DNA of 64,000 nucleotides, from positions 2,604,001-2,668,000 of the forward strand of contig NZ_CP060398.1 in NCBI RefSeq assembly GCF_015840915.1, given 5' to 3'. The notes beneath the pieces were generated by a model. The model was not told the DNA's origin. It made no database searches and worked only from the letters and a program-made list of their open reading frames with translations. Numbering within the stretch: position 1 is the stretch's first letter; every line of letters begins with the position of its first letter. This document shows, piece after piece, positions 8,150 through 17,187 of the stretch. The translations under genes and the position numbers were made by a program. Source of the stretch: Synechococcus sp. CBW1002 (lineage in GTDB: Bacteria > Cyanobacteriota > Cyanobacteriia > PCC-6307 > Cyanobiaceae).

Positions 8150-9009
8150 CGCTGGGCAGGCAGGGCAGGCGTGGGTGGATCTGGGATGGTCGGGGTGGCC
8201 TGCGGCTGGCGGCGCCAGGCCTCGAAACCGGTGAGCAGGGCCGAGCCGATCAGCAGGGCGGAAAAGCCCTGGCGCAGGATCCGGTCCGGCAGGTGGGGGG
8301 CGAGGCGTTGCCCAGCCACGGCACCGATGGCGCCACCGCCGAGCAGGGGCAGCATCAAGGGCAGCTCGGGGCCTGGCCAGTGACCCAGGGCCGCCAGGGC
8401 GACCAGTGAGTTGGTGGCGATCAGGAGCAGGCTGGTGCCGCTGGCCAGCGCCATCGGCAGTCCAGCCAGCAGCACCAGGGCGGGAACGATGGCGAAGCCG
8501 CCGCCCACGCCGGCGATGCCGGTGAGCAGGCCCACCAGCACTCCCTGCGCCGCCAGGGCCAGCGGAAAACCGGTTGTGTTGCCGCCGTTGGCCGCTTCCT
8601 GGAGGGCACTGCGGCGGGTGAGCAGCCAGGAGGCCACCAGAGCCGCTGCCGCGAAGATCCCCAGCTGCACCATCTCGGCGATCCAGCCGGCCTTGACCAT
8701 GGAGCCGCCGATCCAGCTGCCGGCCAGGGCCGGAACCCCCAGCACCAGGCCGGGCCTGATCGCCACCTGACCGCGGCGGATGTAGGGCCCCACATTGCCG
8801 AGGGCCAGCAGGGTGACCACCAGCAGGGAGAGCGGCACGGCAGCCTTGGTAGGCAGCGCCGCACCACTCACCAGCAGGGGCAGCAGCAGGATCGAGCCGC
8901 CGGCCCCGAGCACCGCCAGCAGGAAGCCGATCAGGGCCCCGCCTGCCAGCAGCATCAGCACCATGGTGAAAGAGAGCTCGGTTGCCGCATGGATCGTGGC
9001 GGCCATCAC
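8146..9009 (-). CDS. TauE/SafE family sulfite/sulfonate exporter
   Basis: A 287-residue inner-membrane protein with about eight hydrophobic segments. It has the two Gly-rich repeats typical of the family (GFLLAVLGAGGSILLLPLLV near the N-terminus and GLLTGIAGVGGGFAIVPALV in the second half). It is joined by 4-base overlaps to the rhodanese gene upstream and the OsmC gene downstream. In sulfide-oxidising operons, family members export sulfite or thiosulfate made by persulfide dioxygenase, which fits here. Confidence 0.88.
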   Translation of the reverse strand: MMAATIHAATELSFTMVLMLLAGGALIGFLLAVLGAGGSILLLPLLVSGAALPTKAAVPLSLLVVTLLALGNVGPYIRRGQVAIRPGLVLGVPALAGSWIGGSMVKAGWIAEMVQLGIFAAAALVASWLLTRRSALQEAANGGNTTGFPLALAAQGVLVGLLTGIAGVGGGFAIVPALVLLAGLPMALASGTSLLLIATNSLVALAALGHWPGPELPLMLPLLGGGAIGAVAGQRLAPHLPDRILRQGFSALLIGSALLTGFEAWRRQPQATPTIPDPPTPALPAQR

Positions 9010-9608
9010 ATCGAGACCCGGTTCCAGGGCATCACCGCCAGCAGGCGGGCCATGCCGCAGAAGCCGCTGATGCCCGCGAAGGTGAGGCCGGCACCCACGA
9101 AGCCACTCAGCCAGATCCAGCCCGGCGCCACCGCCTGGCTCAGAATCACCCCCAGCAGCACCAGCGTGCCTGCGGCGATCTGCACCTGGCGCATCAGGGG
9201 CAGGGGCGCTCCCTTGAGCTTGCGCACCGGGAAGCCGGCTTGCTGCCAGGCGGGCACACCGCCAGGCAGATCGGTGAGGGGGTGCTGCCGGCCCAGCTGC
9301 TGCAGCAGGGCCAGAGCCTTGGCACTGCGGTTTCCGCTCTGACAGACCAGCACGAGCGGCCCCTGGGGCAGGTCGGCCTCCGTGATGCGCGACAGGGGAA
9401 TGTTGAGGCTGCCGGCGATATGGCCGCCGACGTATTCCATCGGTTCACGCACGTCGATCACCGTGACATCCCGGGCGGCCAGTTGGTCGGCCAGCTCATG
9501 GGCTGTGATCGGGCTGTGGCTGGACATGGCCTTGGTGGTGGTCATCGTGGTGGTGGCTTTGCGGGTACTAGGTGTCTTGGGAGTCGTGATGGTCTTGGTC
9601 GACGCCAT
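9006..9608 (-). CDS. Rhodanese domain fused to a DUF2892-like membrane domain
   Basis: The frame opens with a low-complexity Thr/Lys-rich stretch; the real start may be the ATG reading MSSHSPITAHELADQL. The rhodanese domain carries the active Cys in LVLVCQSGNRSAK and the CDC25-like DVREPMEYVGGHIAGSLNIP region. Two C-terminal hydrophobic helices end GISGFCGMARLLAVMPW, as in YgaP-type proteins. It probably transfers persulfide sulfur at the inner membrane. The dioxygenase gene lies 56 bases upstream and the TauE gene overlaps downstream. Confidence 0.88.
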   Translation of the reverse strand: MASTKTITTPKTPSTRKATTTMTTTKAMSSHSPITAHELADQLAARDVTVIDVREPMEYVGGHIAGSLNIPLSRITEADLPQGPLVLVCQSGNRSAKALALLQQLGRQHPLTDLPGGVPAWQQAGFPVRKLKGAPLPLMRQVQIAAGTLVLLGVILSQAVAPGWIWLSGFVGAGLTFAGISGFCGMARLLAVMPWNRVSM

Positions 9609-9664
9609 GCTTCTGGGAGAGGACAGGCGTGTTGAGCGGATGACCGTTGCCGCTGGATCCGTCT

Positions 9665-10783
9665 TCAGGCTTTGACGCCTTCCAGGGGGTAGCCCTCAGC
9701 CGCCCAGCGACTGAGGCCGCCGCGCAGGTTGGCCACCTGCCAGCGGCCGGCCTTGAGCAGTTGCTGGGTGGCCAGGGCGGAGCGGCTGCCCGAATGGCAG
9801 ACCACCACCACGGGGCGATCGGTGGGGATGCTGGAGGCCTGGGCTTCGAGATCCGGCAGGGGGATCAGCAGGCTGCCGGCCACCCGACCATCGGGGCCGT
9901 TGAATTCCTCGGCGGAGCGCACGTCGAGCAGGGTGAGATCGCTCTGGTGGGCGACCACCCAGGTGGGGGTGAGTTCGGGCAGCCCGGCATAGCTGCGGGC
10001 CAGGGGCGCCCAGGTGGCCTTGGGGCTGGTCTCGCGGGGTTTGCCGGAGCGCATGTTGCCCGGCAGTGCCTCGGCGATCTTGTGGGGATGGGGGAGTTTC
10101 ATGTTCTCCATGTGGCCCACGAAATCCCGCTCGGTGGCGTCGCCACCCAGCCGTGCGTTGAAGGCCTTCTCCTCCACGACCGAGCTGACGCTGCGGCCGT
10201 TGTAATCGTGGCCGGGATAGAGCAGGCAGCTCTCCGGCAGAGTGAAAATCTGCTCTTTGATCGAGTTCCAGAGGGTATGGGCGTTGCCCTGCTGGAAATC
10301 GCATCGGCCGCAGCCGCGCACCAACAGCGCATCGCCGGTGAACGCCATGGAGTGGTCGTCGAGCACCACGGTGATGCAGCCATTGGTATGGCCGGGGGTG
10401 CTGCGGATCTCGACGGAACGCCCCCCGAAGGTCACACGGTCGCCATGGTTGAGCGGCAGGGTGACGTTGTCGGCACGGGCCGCGGCGGACAGGGCGATGG
10501 CGCAGCCGGTGGCGTCATGCATCAGCCAGCTGCCGGTGACGTGGTCGGCGTGGGCGTGGGTATCGATCGAGGCGACGAGTTCGATGCCCAGTTCGCGGAT
10601 CAAGGAGAGATCACGGGCGTGCTGCTCGTAGACCGAATCGATCAGAACCCCCTGGCGGCTGGGGACATCCGCCAGCAGATAGGTGAAGGTGCCGGTGTCG
10701 GCATCGAACAGCTGGCGGAACAGCAGGGATCCACCTCCGGCCGCGGCGACCAGGGAGATGGAGGGGGCAGTGGCGACGGCCAT
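9665..10783 (-). CDS. Persulfide dioxygenase (ETHE1-like MBL fold) fused to rhodanese
   Basis: A 372-residue protein. The N-terminal metallo-beta-lactamase fold has the metal motif THAHADHVTGS near residues 75-85, STPGHTNGC, TGDALLVRGCGR and a late His in LYPGHDYNG, the ETHE1 pattern. A C-terminal rhodanese domain has its Cys in VVVVCHSGSRSA. Such fusions oxidise glutathione persulfide to sulfite and move sulfur to thiosulfate. It is the first gene of a four-gene operon with rhodanese-DUF2892, TauE and OsmC. No regulator gene lies beside it. Confidence 0.93.
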   Translation of the reverse strand: MAVATAPSISLVAAAGGGSLLFRQLFDADTGTFTYLLADVPSRQGVLIDSVYEQHARDLSLIRELGIELVASIDTHAHADHVTGSWLMHDATGCAIALSAAARADNVTLPLNHGDRVTFGGRSVEIRSTPGHTNGCITVVLDDHSMAFTGDALLVRGCGRCDFQQGNAHTLWNSIKEQIFTLPESCLLYPGHDYNGRSVSSVVEEKAFNARLGGDATERDFVGHMENMKLPHPHKIAEALPGNMRSGKPRETSPKATWAPLARSYAGLPELTPTWVVAHQSDLTLLDVRSAEEFNGPDGRVAGSLLIPLPDLEAQASSIPTDRPVVVVCHSGSRSALATQQLLKAGRWQVANLRGGLSRWAAEGYPLEGVKA

Positions 10784-11044
10784 GGCGGTGTGGTGCTCAC
10801 TTCTATGACAGTAGCCGCATAAAGAGGAAGAGGCAAGCCTTTCTTTGGGCCTGGGCTGTGGGTATTACGGCGCTTGCGGCCCCGGGTGCGCCGGCCTGGC
10901 TGGCGCTGCTGTCTCGATGCGAGCTCGGCGGTGCCCTGGATGGGGTCTCCGGCTTTGCGCGGCGCCCCCATGCCGTTCTGCGGAAAGCGACGACTCGGCG
11001 TCGCAGCTGTATTAGTGTTAATAAGCCTTTATGCCTTTAAAGCC

Positions 11045-11554
11045 ATGTCTTCCAGGATCCGTGTTCGAGCCCGTCTGGCCCGTTGGGCGCTGAGTGTTCT
11101 GCCGCTGCTGCTGGCGTTCATGGTGGGAGCTGCCCCAGCACTGGCGACGGACAGCAGCTGGTCGCTCAGCGATCGGGCGGGCCATCGCCTCACGGCCCAG
11201 GTCTTTGAGCAGCCCTTCCCGGAGTACCCCTCCGGCATGCGCATCCGCTTCAGCGCTCTCGATGCCAAAACGAGCCTGGATCACAAGGCTGAACTCGTGT
11301 TGAGCGATTCGATGGGTCAGGAGTGGAGCCTGCCCAATCGCAGCGAAGAGATGGTTCCCAAGAACGGCTCGACGATTCCGAGCGGATCGGCCCAGTTCGA
11401 TCTGGATGCCTTGGTGCCACGGCCCAGTGAGGCGCTGCCCCTCCATCTGGCGGTCCCCACCAGCAACGGTGCCCTGGATTTCAACCTCAGACCCGAGCAG
11501 GTGATGGAGCTCCACGCCATGGGTTCGGCAGAGCCTCGCCGCGACCAGGCCTGA
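11045..11554 (+). CDS. Predicted secreted hypothetical protein (169 aa)
   Basis: It starts at ATG 11045, not at earlier in-frame starts. The N-terminus MSSRIRVRARLARWALSVLP continues into a hydrophobic core and APALATD, a clear signal peptide with an AxA site. The mature part is beta-rich (HRLTAQVFEQPFPEYPSGMR, KAELVLSDSMGQEW) and has no Cys. The upstream 260 bases (10784-11044) contain no convincing gene. The function is unknown; it is probably periplasmic. Confidence 0.75.
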   Translation: MSSRIRVRARLARWALSVLPLLLAFMVGAAPALATDSSWSLSDRAGHRLTAQVFEQPFPEYPSGMRIRFSALDAKTSLDHKAELVLSDSMGQEWSLPNRSEEMVPKNGSTIPSGSAQFDLDALVPRPSEALPLHLAVPTSNGALDFNLRPEQVMELHAMGSAEPRRDQA

Positions 11555-11593
11555 TCCCACCAACCGCTACCCAGCCGCGCAGAAACTTGCAAG

Positions 11594-12286
11594 CTAGGCG
11601 TGGCTGGGATGCTCCACGGGCTTCGGATCCCTGAGGATCCAGGGCAGCGACCCTGACAGCACCGCGCTGAAGAAGCACCACACCGAGGTGAAGGCGTAGC
11701 CGTAGGCCAGGTGGGTGATCAGAAAGGCGCCGAGAATGCCGCCAGCGAACCAGCGCAGCCGACCCGAGCCGCTGAGCAGCAACGGTGCGGTGATCAGCAG
11801 GCCATACACGCTGCTGCCGAAGCCCAGGTTGATCCAGCCATTGGCCAACAGAGTGGTGGTGTAGTTGAGCGATCCGTGCACCACGGCGGGTTGGAACACG
11901 GAACCATTCAGCAGCAGGGGCAACCAGAGGCCTGCACCCAGCAGCAGGCCCAGCATCAGAAGGATCTGCAGCAGGCGTCGCCGCAGGCCAGGGGGCTCCT
12001 GCCGGTTCAGACGCAACACGCACCAGGGAAACCAGGCCAGCCAGAAGGCATAGGCGAAGAACAGATAAGCGAGCGCGGCGGAGTGCACGAGACCGTCGGG
12101 GCCACCGGGCGCCAGGCCAAGCCAGACCACACCCTCGAGGGCCTGTTGCGTCGAGAAGAACAGGGGCGAGAGGGCCAGGGGCATCAGATCGCCGCGCTGG
12201 TGGCGCCGGCAGTAGCGCACGGAGGCCACCCCCAGGGGCAAGAGGGTGGCCGCCACCACAAAGCTGGCGCTGCTGGAGAAACACAT
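11594..12286 (-). CDS. Multi-pass membrane protein, DUF6629-like
   Basis: The start is placed at the ATG reading MCFSSSASFVVAATLLPLGV, because the MCFSxxASF opening is characteristic of the DUF6629 membrane family. The 230 residues contain about seven hydrophobic helices with internal motifs FFSTQQALEGVVWLGL and GSLNYTTTLLANGW. Sequence upstream of this ATG in the same frame is Arg-rich and looks non-coding. The function of the family is unknown. It is convergent with the secreted-protein gene at 11.0 kb, with a 39-base gap. Confidence 0.8.
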   Translation of the reverse strand: MCFSSSASFVVAATLLPLGVASVRYCRRHQRGDLMPLALSPLFFSTQQALEGVVWLGLAPGGPDGLVHSAALAYLFFAYAFWLAWFPWCVLRLNRQEPPGLRRRLLQILLMLGLLLGAGLWLPLLLNGSVFQPAVVHGSLNYTTTLLANGWINLGFGSSVYGLLITAPLLLSGSGRLRWFAGGILGAFLITHLAYGYAFTSVWCFFSAVLSGSLPWILRDPKPVEHPSHA

Positions 12287-12647
12287 CGGCGTGGAGCTGT
12301 CCCCGGCAGCAGGCGATTCCCCCAGCCTGGCGCGTCGGGCAGTGCAACAGCCTCTCGCGATGATGGCATCGACCACACTGCCTGGGCAGCCGCACGCATC
12401 CAGCCCCTATTTCGCCGCCCTCGGCGGAGTGGCACTTGAGCTGCCGGCGCGCGCGTCGATGGCGCAAGCCGCTCGCTGCTCGATGCAAAGGTCACCAATC
12501 CAGATGCCGTGAGCACCAGGATCAAGAACGATCTTGTCGCCTGCCTGAACGGAAACGAAGCGATAACGCCCTGCACGAGCTGCGCCAGCAGGTCGCCTTC
12601 ACCATGGATGTCGAGTGCGATGAGCTGGAGAAGGTGGACCGGATTGG
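12287..12647. other. Intergenic stretch with a possible coding remnant
   Basis: No intact gene is visible. On the plus strand just before 12651, a frame ending SDNALHELRQQVAFTMDVEC and a short acidic tail has coding character and overlaps the next remnant through ATGA. This suggests the 3' end of a lost gene that was coupled to the DUF45 remnant. Its family is not recognisable. Confidence 0.3.
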
Positions 12648-12809
12648 ATGACCACCAACGCTAAGGCGGCCTTCAAGGCCCGTGTGCGCGAATGGGCTCA
12701 GAAGCCGGATGTGCAGGTGGTGTGGCTCGGCATGCATCCGATGCGCCGCAAGTGGGCCTCCTGTTCAACGATGCGGGCCCATCTGGGTGCGTGGGAACAG
12801 GCGAAGTGA
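12648..12809 (+). pseudogene. Truncated DUF45/YgjP-type metallopeptidase remnant
   Basis: The 53-residue frame reads FKARVREWAQKPDVQVVWLG and then MRRKWASCST. This matches the segment of YgjP/SprT-like DUF45 proteins just before the zinc site (the RKWxSCS motif). The HExxH-bearing half is missing and the frame ends in unrelated sequence. The family is normally about 170-240 residues long, so this is a fragment. The start overlaps the end of the preceding coding remnant. Confidence 0.55.
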
Positions 12810-12879
12810 TGTGATGTTTGCTTGTCGGAGCTACCGTTGGTGGTGGGCATAGACCGCTCCGCCCGGTTCAGGCAGGCCC

Positions 12880-13701
12880 ATGAGCAAGAAGCACCGCCCA
12901 TCCCCCGTCGCAACGATCGAGGAGATGCAGAACGATCGCCCCTACGGCGAATCGATTGACAAGACGTACTACAGACGAGACCTTGAAGCACTCCAGATCG
13001 AACTGCTCAAGGCGCAGCGTCACATCAAGGCTGTCGGACTGCGCGTGGTGCTCCTGTTCGAAGGTCGCGATGCGGCGGGCAAGGGTGGATCGATCAAGCG
13101 CTTCCGCGAACATCAGAATCCTCACGGCAGTGAACATGTGGCGCTGCCGAGGCCCAACGATGCCGAACTGACCCAGTGGTACTTCCAGCGCTACGTGCCG
13201 CACCTGCCGTCAGCCGGCGACATCACGATGTTCGACCGGTCGTGGTACAATCGGGCCGGCGTCGAGAAGGTGATGGGCTTCTGCACACCGCAGGAGCACG
13301 CCCTGTTTCTGCGCCAGGTTCCTCCCTTTGAACAGTCACTCGTCAGTAGTGGGATTCTGCTCTTCAAGATGTGGTTCACCGTGTCGCAGGCCAGGTAGAA
13401 GCTGCGTTTCGACGACCGGCGCGAAGATCCGCTCAAGCAGTGGAAGATCTCGCCCATCGATGAGGTCAGTGTGGAGAAGTACGACGCGTACACCGAAGCG
13501 CGCAACGAGATGCTGCTCGCCACCGACACCCTCGTGGCGCCATGGACGATCGTCAACTCGAACGAGAAGCGCCGGGCCCGTCTCGGCGCCATCCGCAGCG
13601 TCCTCCACGCCCTGGACTACGAGCACAAAGATCACGACGTCGTCGGTGAGCCCGATCCACGGGTCGTGAGGACGGCCCATTCGGTGTTCATCGACAACTG
13701 A
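12880..13701 (+). pseudogene. ppk2: Polyphosphate kinase 2 gene with an in-frame amber codon
   Basis: The frame encodes a full PPK2: Walker A in LLFEGRDAAGKGGSIKRF (residues 59-76), Walker B region MFDRSWYNRAGVE (117-129), and the C-terminal part DPLKQWKISPIDE and APWTIVNSNEKRRARL. A single TAG at codon 173 (13396-13398) splits it; the frame is otherwise open for 273 codons to 13701. Homologs usually have Gln in the EQxxRF context at that position, so CAG to TAG is the simplest change. Without the part after the stop, the lid and adenine-binding region are lost. Active PPK2 transfers phosphate between polyphosphate and nucleotides. Confidence 0.85.
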
Positions 13702-13795
13702 GCCGGTCGCCACACCTCAGCGGCTCGCTGCCGGAATGAACAGGTGTGGTCTGAGAGAGGGGCCACATCAGAATGCCCCCACTTCTGTTGCCGGC

Positions 13796-14686
13796 ATGTT
13801 CACAGTTGCCCTTCCCCTGGCGCTTGCCTTCATCATGTTGACGCTGGGGATGTCCCTGACTCCAGCCGACTTCGGTTTTTCTCTGCGTCGGCCCCATCCG
13901 CTGCTGGCGGGGGTGCTTTGTCAGGTTGTCCTGCTGCCGTTGGTGGCCTTTCTGCTGATCCGTTTGTTCAGCCTGCCAGGCGAACTGGGCGTGGGGGTGC
14001 TCGTGCTGGCCTGTTGTCCGGGGGGAATCACGTCCAACGTCATGACCCGCCTGGCGCGAGGTGATGTGGCCCTGTCGATCTCCTTCACAGCCCTGGCCAG
14101 CCTGATCACCACCATCACCCTGCCCCTCATCCTCACGGTGGGAGGGCGTGCCCTGATGGGCACGGCCCTCCCGGCCGTGAGCATCACCGGACTGGGCCTG
14201 AAGATGTTTGTGATGACCACCCTGCCTGTGCTGCTGGGGGTGCTCCTGCGTCAGCGGAGGCAGGCGCTGACCCAGCGCTGGGAGCGCCCCTGCGAACAGA
14301 TGGCCAACGGCCTGTTTGTGCTGATCCTGGCGATCACGATTCTCAGCGAATGGCAGACGCTGGTCGCCAACCTCACTTCACTTGGTCCGGTGTTGCTGTT
14401 GCTCAACCTGGGGATGCTGGCCATCGGTACGGCAGTGGCCCAGATCCTTCGCCTTCCCGCCAGTCAGGTGAGCGCTGTTGCCATCGAAAGCGGCTTCCAG
14501 AACGGCACGGTGGGGATCGCGGTGGGAGCCCTGTTGGTGGGGGGCTCCGGTCCGGAGATGGGGCTATCGGCCTACAGCCTTCCCTCGGGGGTCTACGGAG
14601 TGCTGATGATGATCACCATCCTTCCCTATCTGGTTTGGCGACGTTCGATTCAGGCCATGGCTGATCCGTCTGTGATCGAGGGGTGA
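13796..14686 (+). CDS. Bile acid:sodium symporter family (BASS) transporter
   Basis: The start at ATG 13796 (MFTVALPLALAFIMLTLGMS) begins directly with the first membrane helix; upstream in-frame starts would add a polar tail. The 296 residues hold about nine or ten hydrophobic helices with the family motifs ACCPGGITSNVMTRLARGD and AIESGFQNGTVGIAV. By family it is a sodium-coupled transporter of organic anions such as pyruvate or other carboxylates. It is the only apparently intact gene in a run of broken ones. Confidence 0.9.
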   Translation: MFTVALPLALAFIMLTLGMSLTPADFGFSLRRPHPLLAGVLCQVVLLPLVAFLLIRLFSLPGELGVGVLVLACCPGGITSNVMTRLARGDVALSISFTALASLITTITLPLILTVGGRALMGTALPAVSITGLGLKMFVMTTLPVLLGVLLRQRRQALTQRWERPCEQMANGLFVLILAITILSEWQTLVANLTSLGPVLLLLNLGMLAIGTAVAQILRLPASQVSAVAIESGFQNGTVGIAVGALLVGGSGPEMGLSAYSLPSGVYGVLMMITILPYLVWRRSIQAMADPSVIEG

Positions 14687-14693
14687 GGGCTGC

Positions 14694-15065
14694 CTAAAGG
14701 AAGAACTTCAGGCCAACTTCAAGGCCGTTCTCGTTGATATTGTAGGAATTATCTTGAAGGCCATCGTTGCTGCCGCCAAGCTCCAGATGGCGCCAGGAGA
14801 GATTCAGCTCGGTCGGGTTGCCGATGGCGTAACCGAAGCCGGCTTGGGCATTCCAGGAGTCATCAACGGCGTTGTTGACTCCGAAACCGCCGATGTCGGC
14901 ACGAGCGAACAGCCTCAGGCGGGGCGAGAGAAACACCAACGCTTGAGTTCCCAGCAGGGGCTGGGCCACGGTTCCACCCAGGGCCAGCCCGCGCTGGATG
15001 GGGAACCCCATCCCCAGGCTCGATGGAGCATAAGGAGCATCCGATCGCTCATCTGGGAGGAACAA
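14694..15065 (-). pseudogene. C-terminal fragment of an outer-membrane beta-barrel protein
   Basis: The frame shows alternating beta-strand sequence (LFARADIGGFGV, WNAQAGFGYAIG, TELNLSWRHLELGG) and ends GLEVGLKFFL, an aromatic/hydrophobic C-terminus typical of outer-membrane barrels. There is no signal peptide and no credible start; the frame opens with TTG in sequence unlike the rest. The N-terminal part is probably lost. It is convergent with the BASS gene, 7 bases apart. Confidence 0.55.
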
Positions 15066-15196
15066 TCAGCTTCCTTCTATATTGCTTTGATCAATGAGCC
15101 GCTACAGGAAGCCATGGAGGCTCCGGAGGATGGAAGTCACGCCAGCTGAGAGCAGGCAGGACGTTGGAGCTGGCGGTCTGCACGTCGGTCGTTTTG

Positions 15197-15644
15197 ATGG
15201 TCATCGATGTCCGCCCCACCTCGCCGATGGCCCAGCACTTGCATCACCGCCTCCATCTGCAGACGGCCGGCTCCTTCTGCTGCCATGACATCACGACGGA
15301 CCTGCAGGCTCTGATCGATCGCAGTGGGATCAGCGACGGCCTGCTGGTCGCCACGGGACAGCACACCACCACTGCTCTGGCCCTCAACGAGAACGAGGAG
15401 CGCTTGCTGGCTGACATCGAGCGTTTCTCTCTTGAGCTGGCAGCACCAGAGCGCCCCTGGCTCCACAACCATCTCCACCTGCGCCCGGGTATGCCGTCGG
15501 ATGAACCGCGCAATTCCCACGTCCACCTGATTGCCCTGACGCTGGGCAATCAGCTTCCTGCCGGTGGTGGAGGGCAGGATCGGCCTTGGCCGCTGGCAAT
15601 CGCTGCTGCTCACCCTCCTGGCAGGGGAAGGCAACGACCCCTGA
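15197..15644 (+). pseudogene. yjbQ: YjbQ/UPF0047 family gene with a frameshift
   Basis: The first part reads QHLHHRLHLQTAGSFCCHDI and then GQHTTTALALNENEERLLAD, the conserved HTTxALxxNE block of YjbQ (a secondary thiamine-phosphate synthase-like family). After LTLGNQLP near 15558 the expected ending (PVVEGRIGLGRWQSLLLTLL) continues in the next frame and stops at 15642-15644. A one-base insertion or deletion therefore breaks the gene. The unshifted frame runs into Pro/Arg-rich sequence that is not the family. Confidence 0.75.
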
Positions 15645-15661
15645 AACGGAGATCATCCTTC

Positions 15662-16608
15662 CTATCGATGGTTCGTCGCCGAGCCCTGCACGGCGATTCC
15701 GGTGTCGATCCGCTGGATCGGTGGAGCACCCAGACCCTGCTGCCAGAGGCTAAGCACCGACCAGTAACCCTGCGAACGGGGTTTGGTGGCAGCGGTGGAA
15801 TCCACCACCCCGCTCCTGATCAGCTGGACAAGTTCAGGCAGGTCATCCAGACCGACCACCCGGACCTCGCCCGTTTTGCCCAGTGCCTGGATGGCACGAC
15901 CGATGCCGATGCCGCCGCCGGCATCGGACACGACCCAGCCCTTCAGGCGGGGGTGACGGCGCATCGTTGCCGTAGCCATCTGTTCGGCGGTGGCGATGTT
16001 GTCGCCATCGATGGGTGATGCCACAACCGTGATGCCGGGATGGCGCGCAAACACCTTCCGGTGGCATTCGACGCGGATGGCATGGTTCGGCGCTGTGGGC
16101 ACGCCTTGCATGATGGCCACCTCCCCCTGACCTCCGAGCAGCTTGACCAGGCGCTCGGCAGCGATGCTCGCCTGCACGCAGAAATCATTGCCAATGCTCG
16201 TGATCCCCAGATCAGCCGGGAGTTCCGAGTCGAACACAGTCACAGGAATGCCCTGGAGCTGGGCTTGCTTCAGCAGGGAGCTGAGCCGATCTGCATCCAG
16301 CAGATCAATCGTGATGCCGCTGGGTTTGGAGTGAATTGCCGCCTGGAGGATCGAGGCCTGTAGGCCGACCTCCGCCCTGGCGGGGGGCGATACTCGATGA
16401 CCGCAGTGGTATCGGTCTGTTGTTCGATCATGCGGGCGGCCGCTTCGGCACCCTCTCGCACGGCCTCAAACCAGGGATGGGTCACTTTCGGAATCAAGAC
16501 GAACCGAAGCGGCTCAGGCGCTGCTTCAGCCGCCGATGTGGCCAGGGCGATGGGTGCCAGGCAACCCAAAAGAGCCAACGCTTGCATCGCCAGAGGGAAG
16601 CTTGTCAT
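15662..16608 (-). pseudogene. Periplasmic sugar-binding protein (RbsB-like) with a frameshift
   Basis: The N-terminus has a signal peptide (MTSFPLAMQALALLGCLAPI) and the start of a type I periplasmic binding fold (PKVTHPWFEAVREGAEAAAR). After VIEYRPP near 16385 the frame must shift to continue as AEVGLQASILQAAIHSKPSG and DLLDADRLSSLLKQAQ. It then reads through GNDFCVQASIAAERLVKLLG to the end at 15662. One indel therefore splits an otherwise complete solute-binding protein of about 315 residues. No ABC permease or ATPase gene lies beside it. Confidence 0.8.
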
Positions 16609-17187
16609 CGATCAATCAGAACCTGCGGAGTGCGGAGGACGCGTTGAAGCTCGGCTGTGATGGTTCGCCATCAACCTGGCAGTGGCCAAACCATGCTTCA
16701 GCCTAACTTCATGGATCCTCGGATCGTTGTCCGGCGCTGGGAAGCGCGACCGCTTGCATGATGCCTGGATCGGCGCATTCAAGGCTCTGAAGCCCACCTC
16801 CATGCTCTGATCACCGGGGTCGTCTTCCGGGAAGATCTCCTTCTCCAGGGCACGTCCATGGCCGTGTCGATCGTCACCCACACAACGCAACCTGAGACGT
16901 TCCCAGGCGTTACCTGCTGCCGGACGCTTGCCTGAAAGCTCTGCGGCTGGGTCTCTGCATGGATTCAGACAAGAATCACCGGTTGCATCAAGCAGACCGG
17001 ACTATCACTCTGATCCCATCGCCCAACGTTGAGGGACTGACTCTGGTTGAGGAACTGCTCTGATGTGTGCAATCTGCGGATGATCTTCTCGGGGCTGTGG
17101 AGATTGTGTCCATGGGGCCACATCTGAACCGCGTGGAGTCCAGTCCGCCTGCAGGATGACCGCAGCCAAGCTGCTCCCCTCCCGTCG
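16609..17187. other. Intergenic stretch without a supported gene
   Basis: This 579-base gap lies between the broken binding-protein gene and the APC permease. Both strands are interrupted by stops. A 92-codon minus-strand frame (16612-16890) has no recognisable family and may be debris. I see no RNA gene or clear terminator. Confidence 0.4.
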
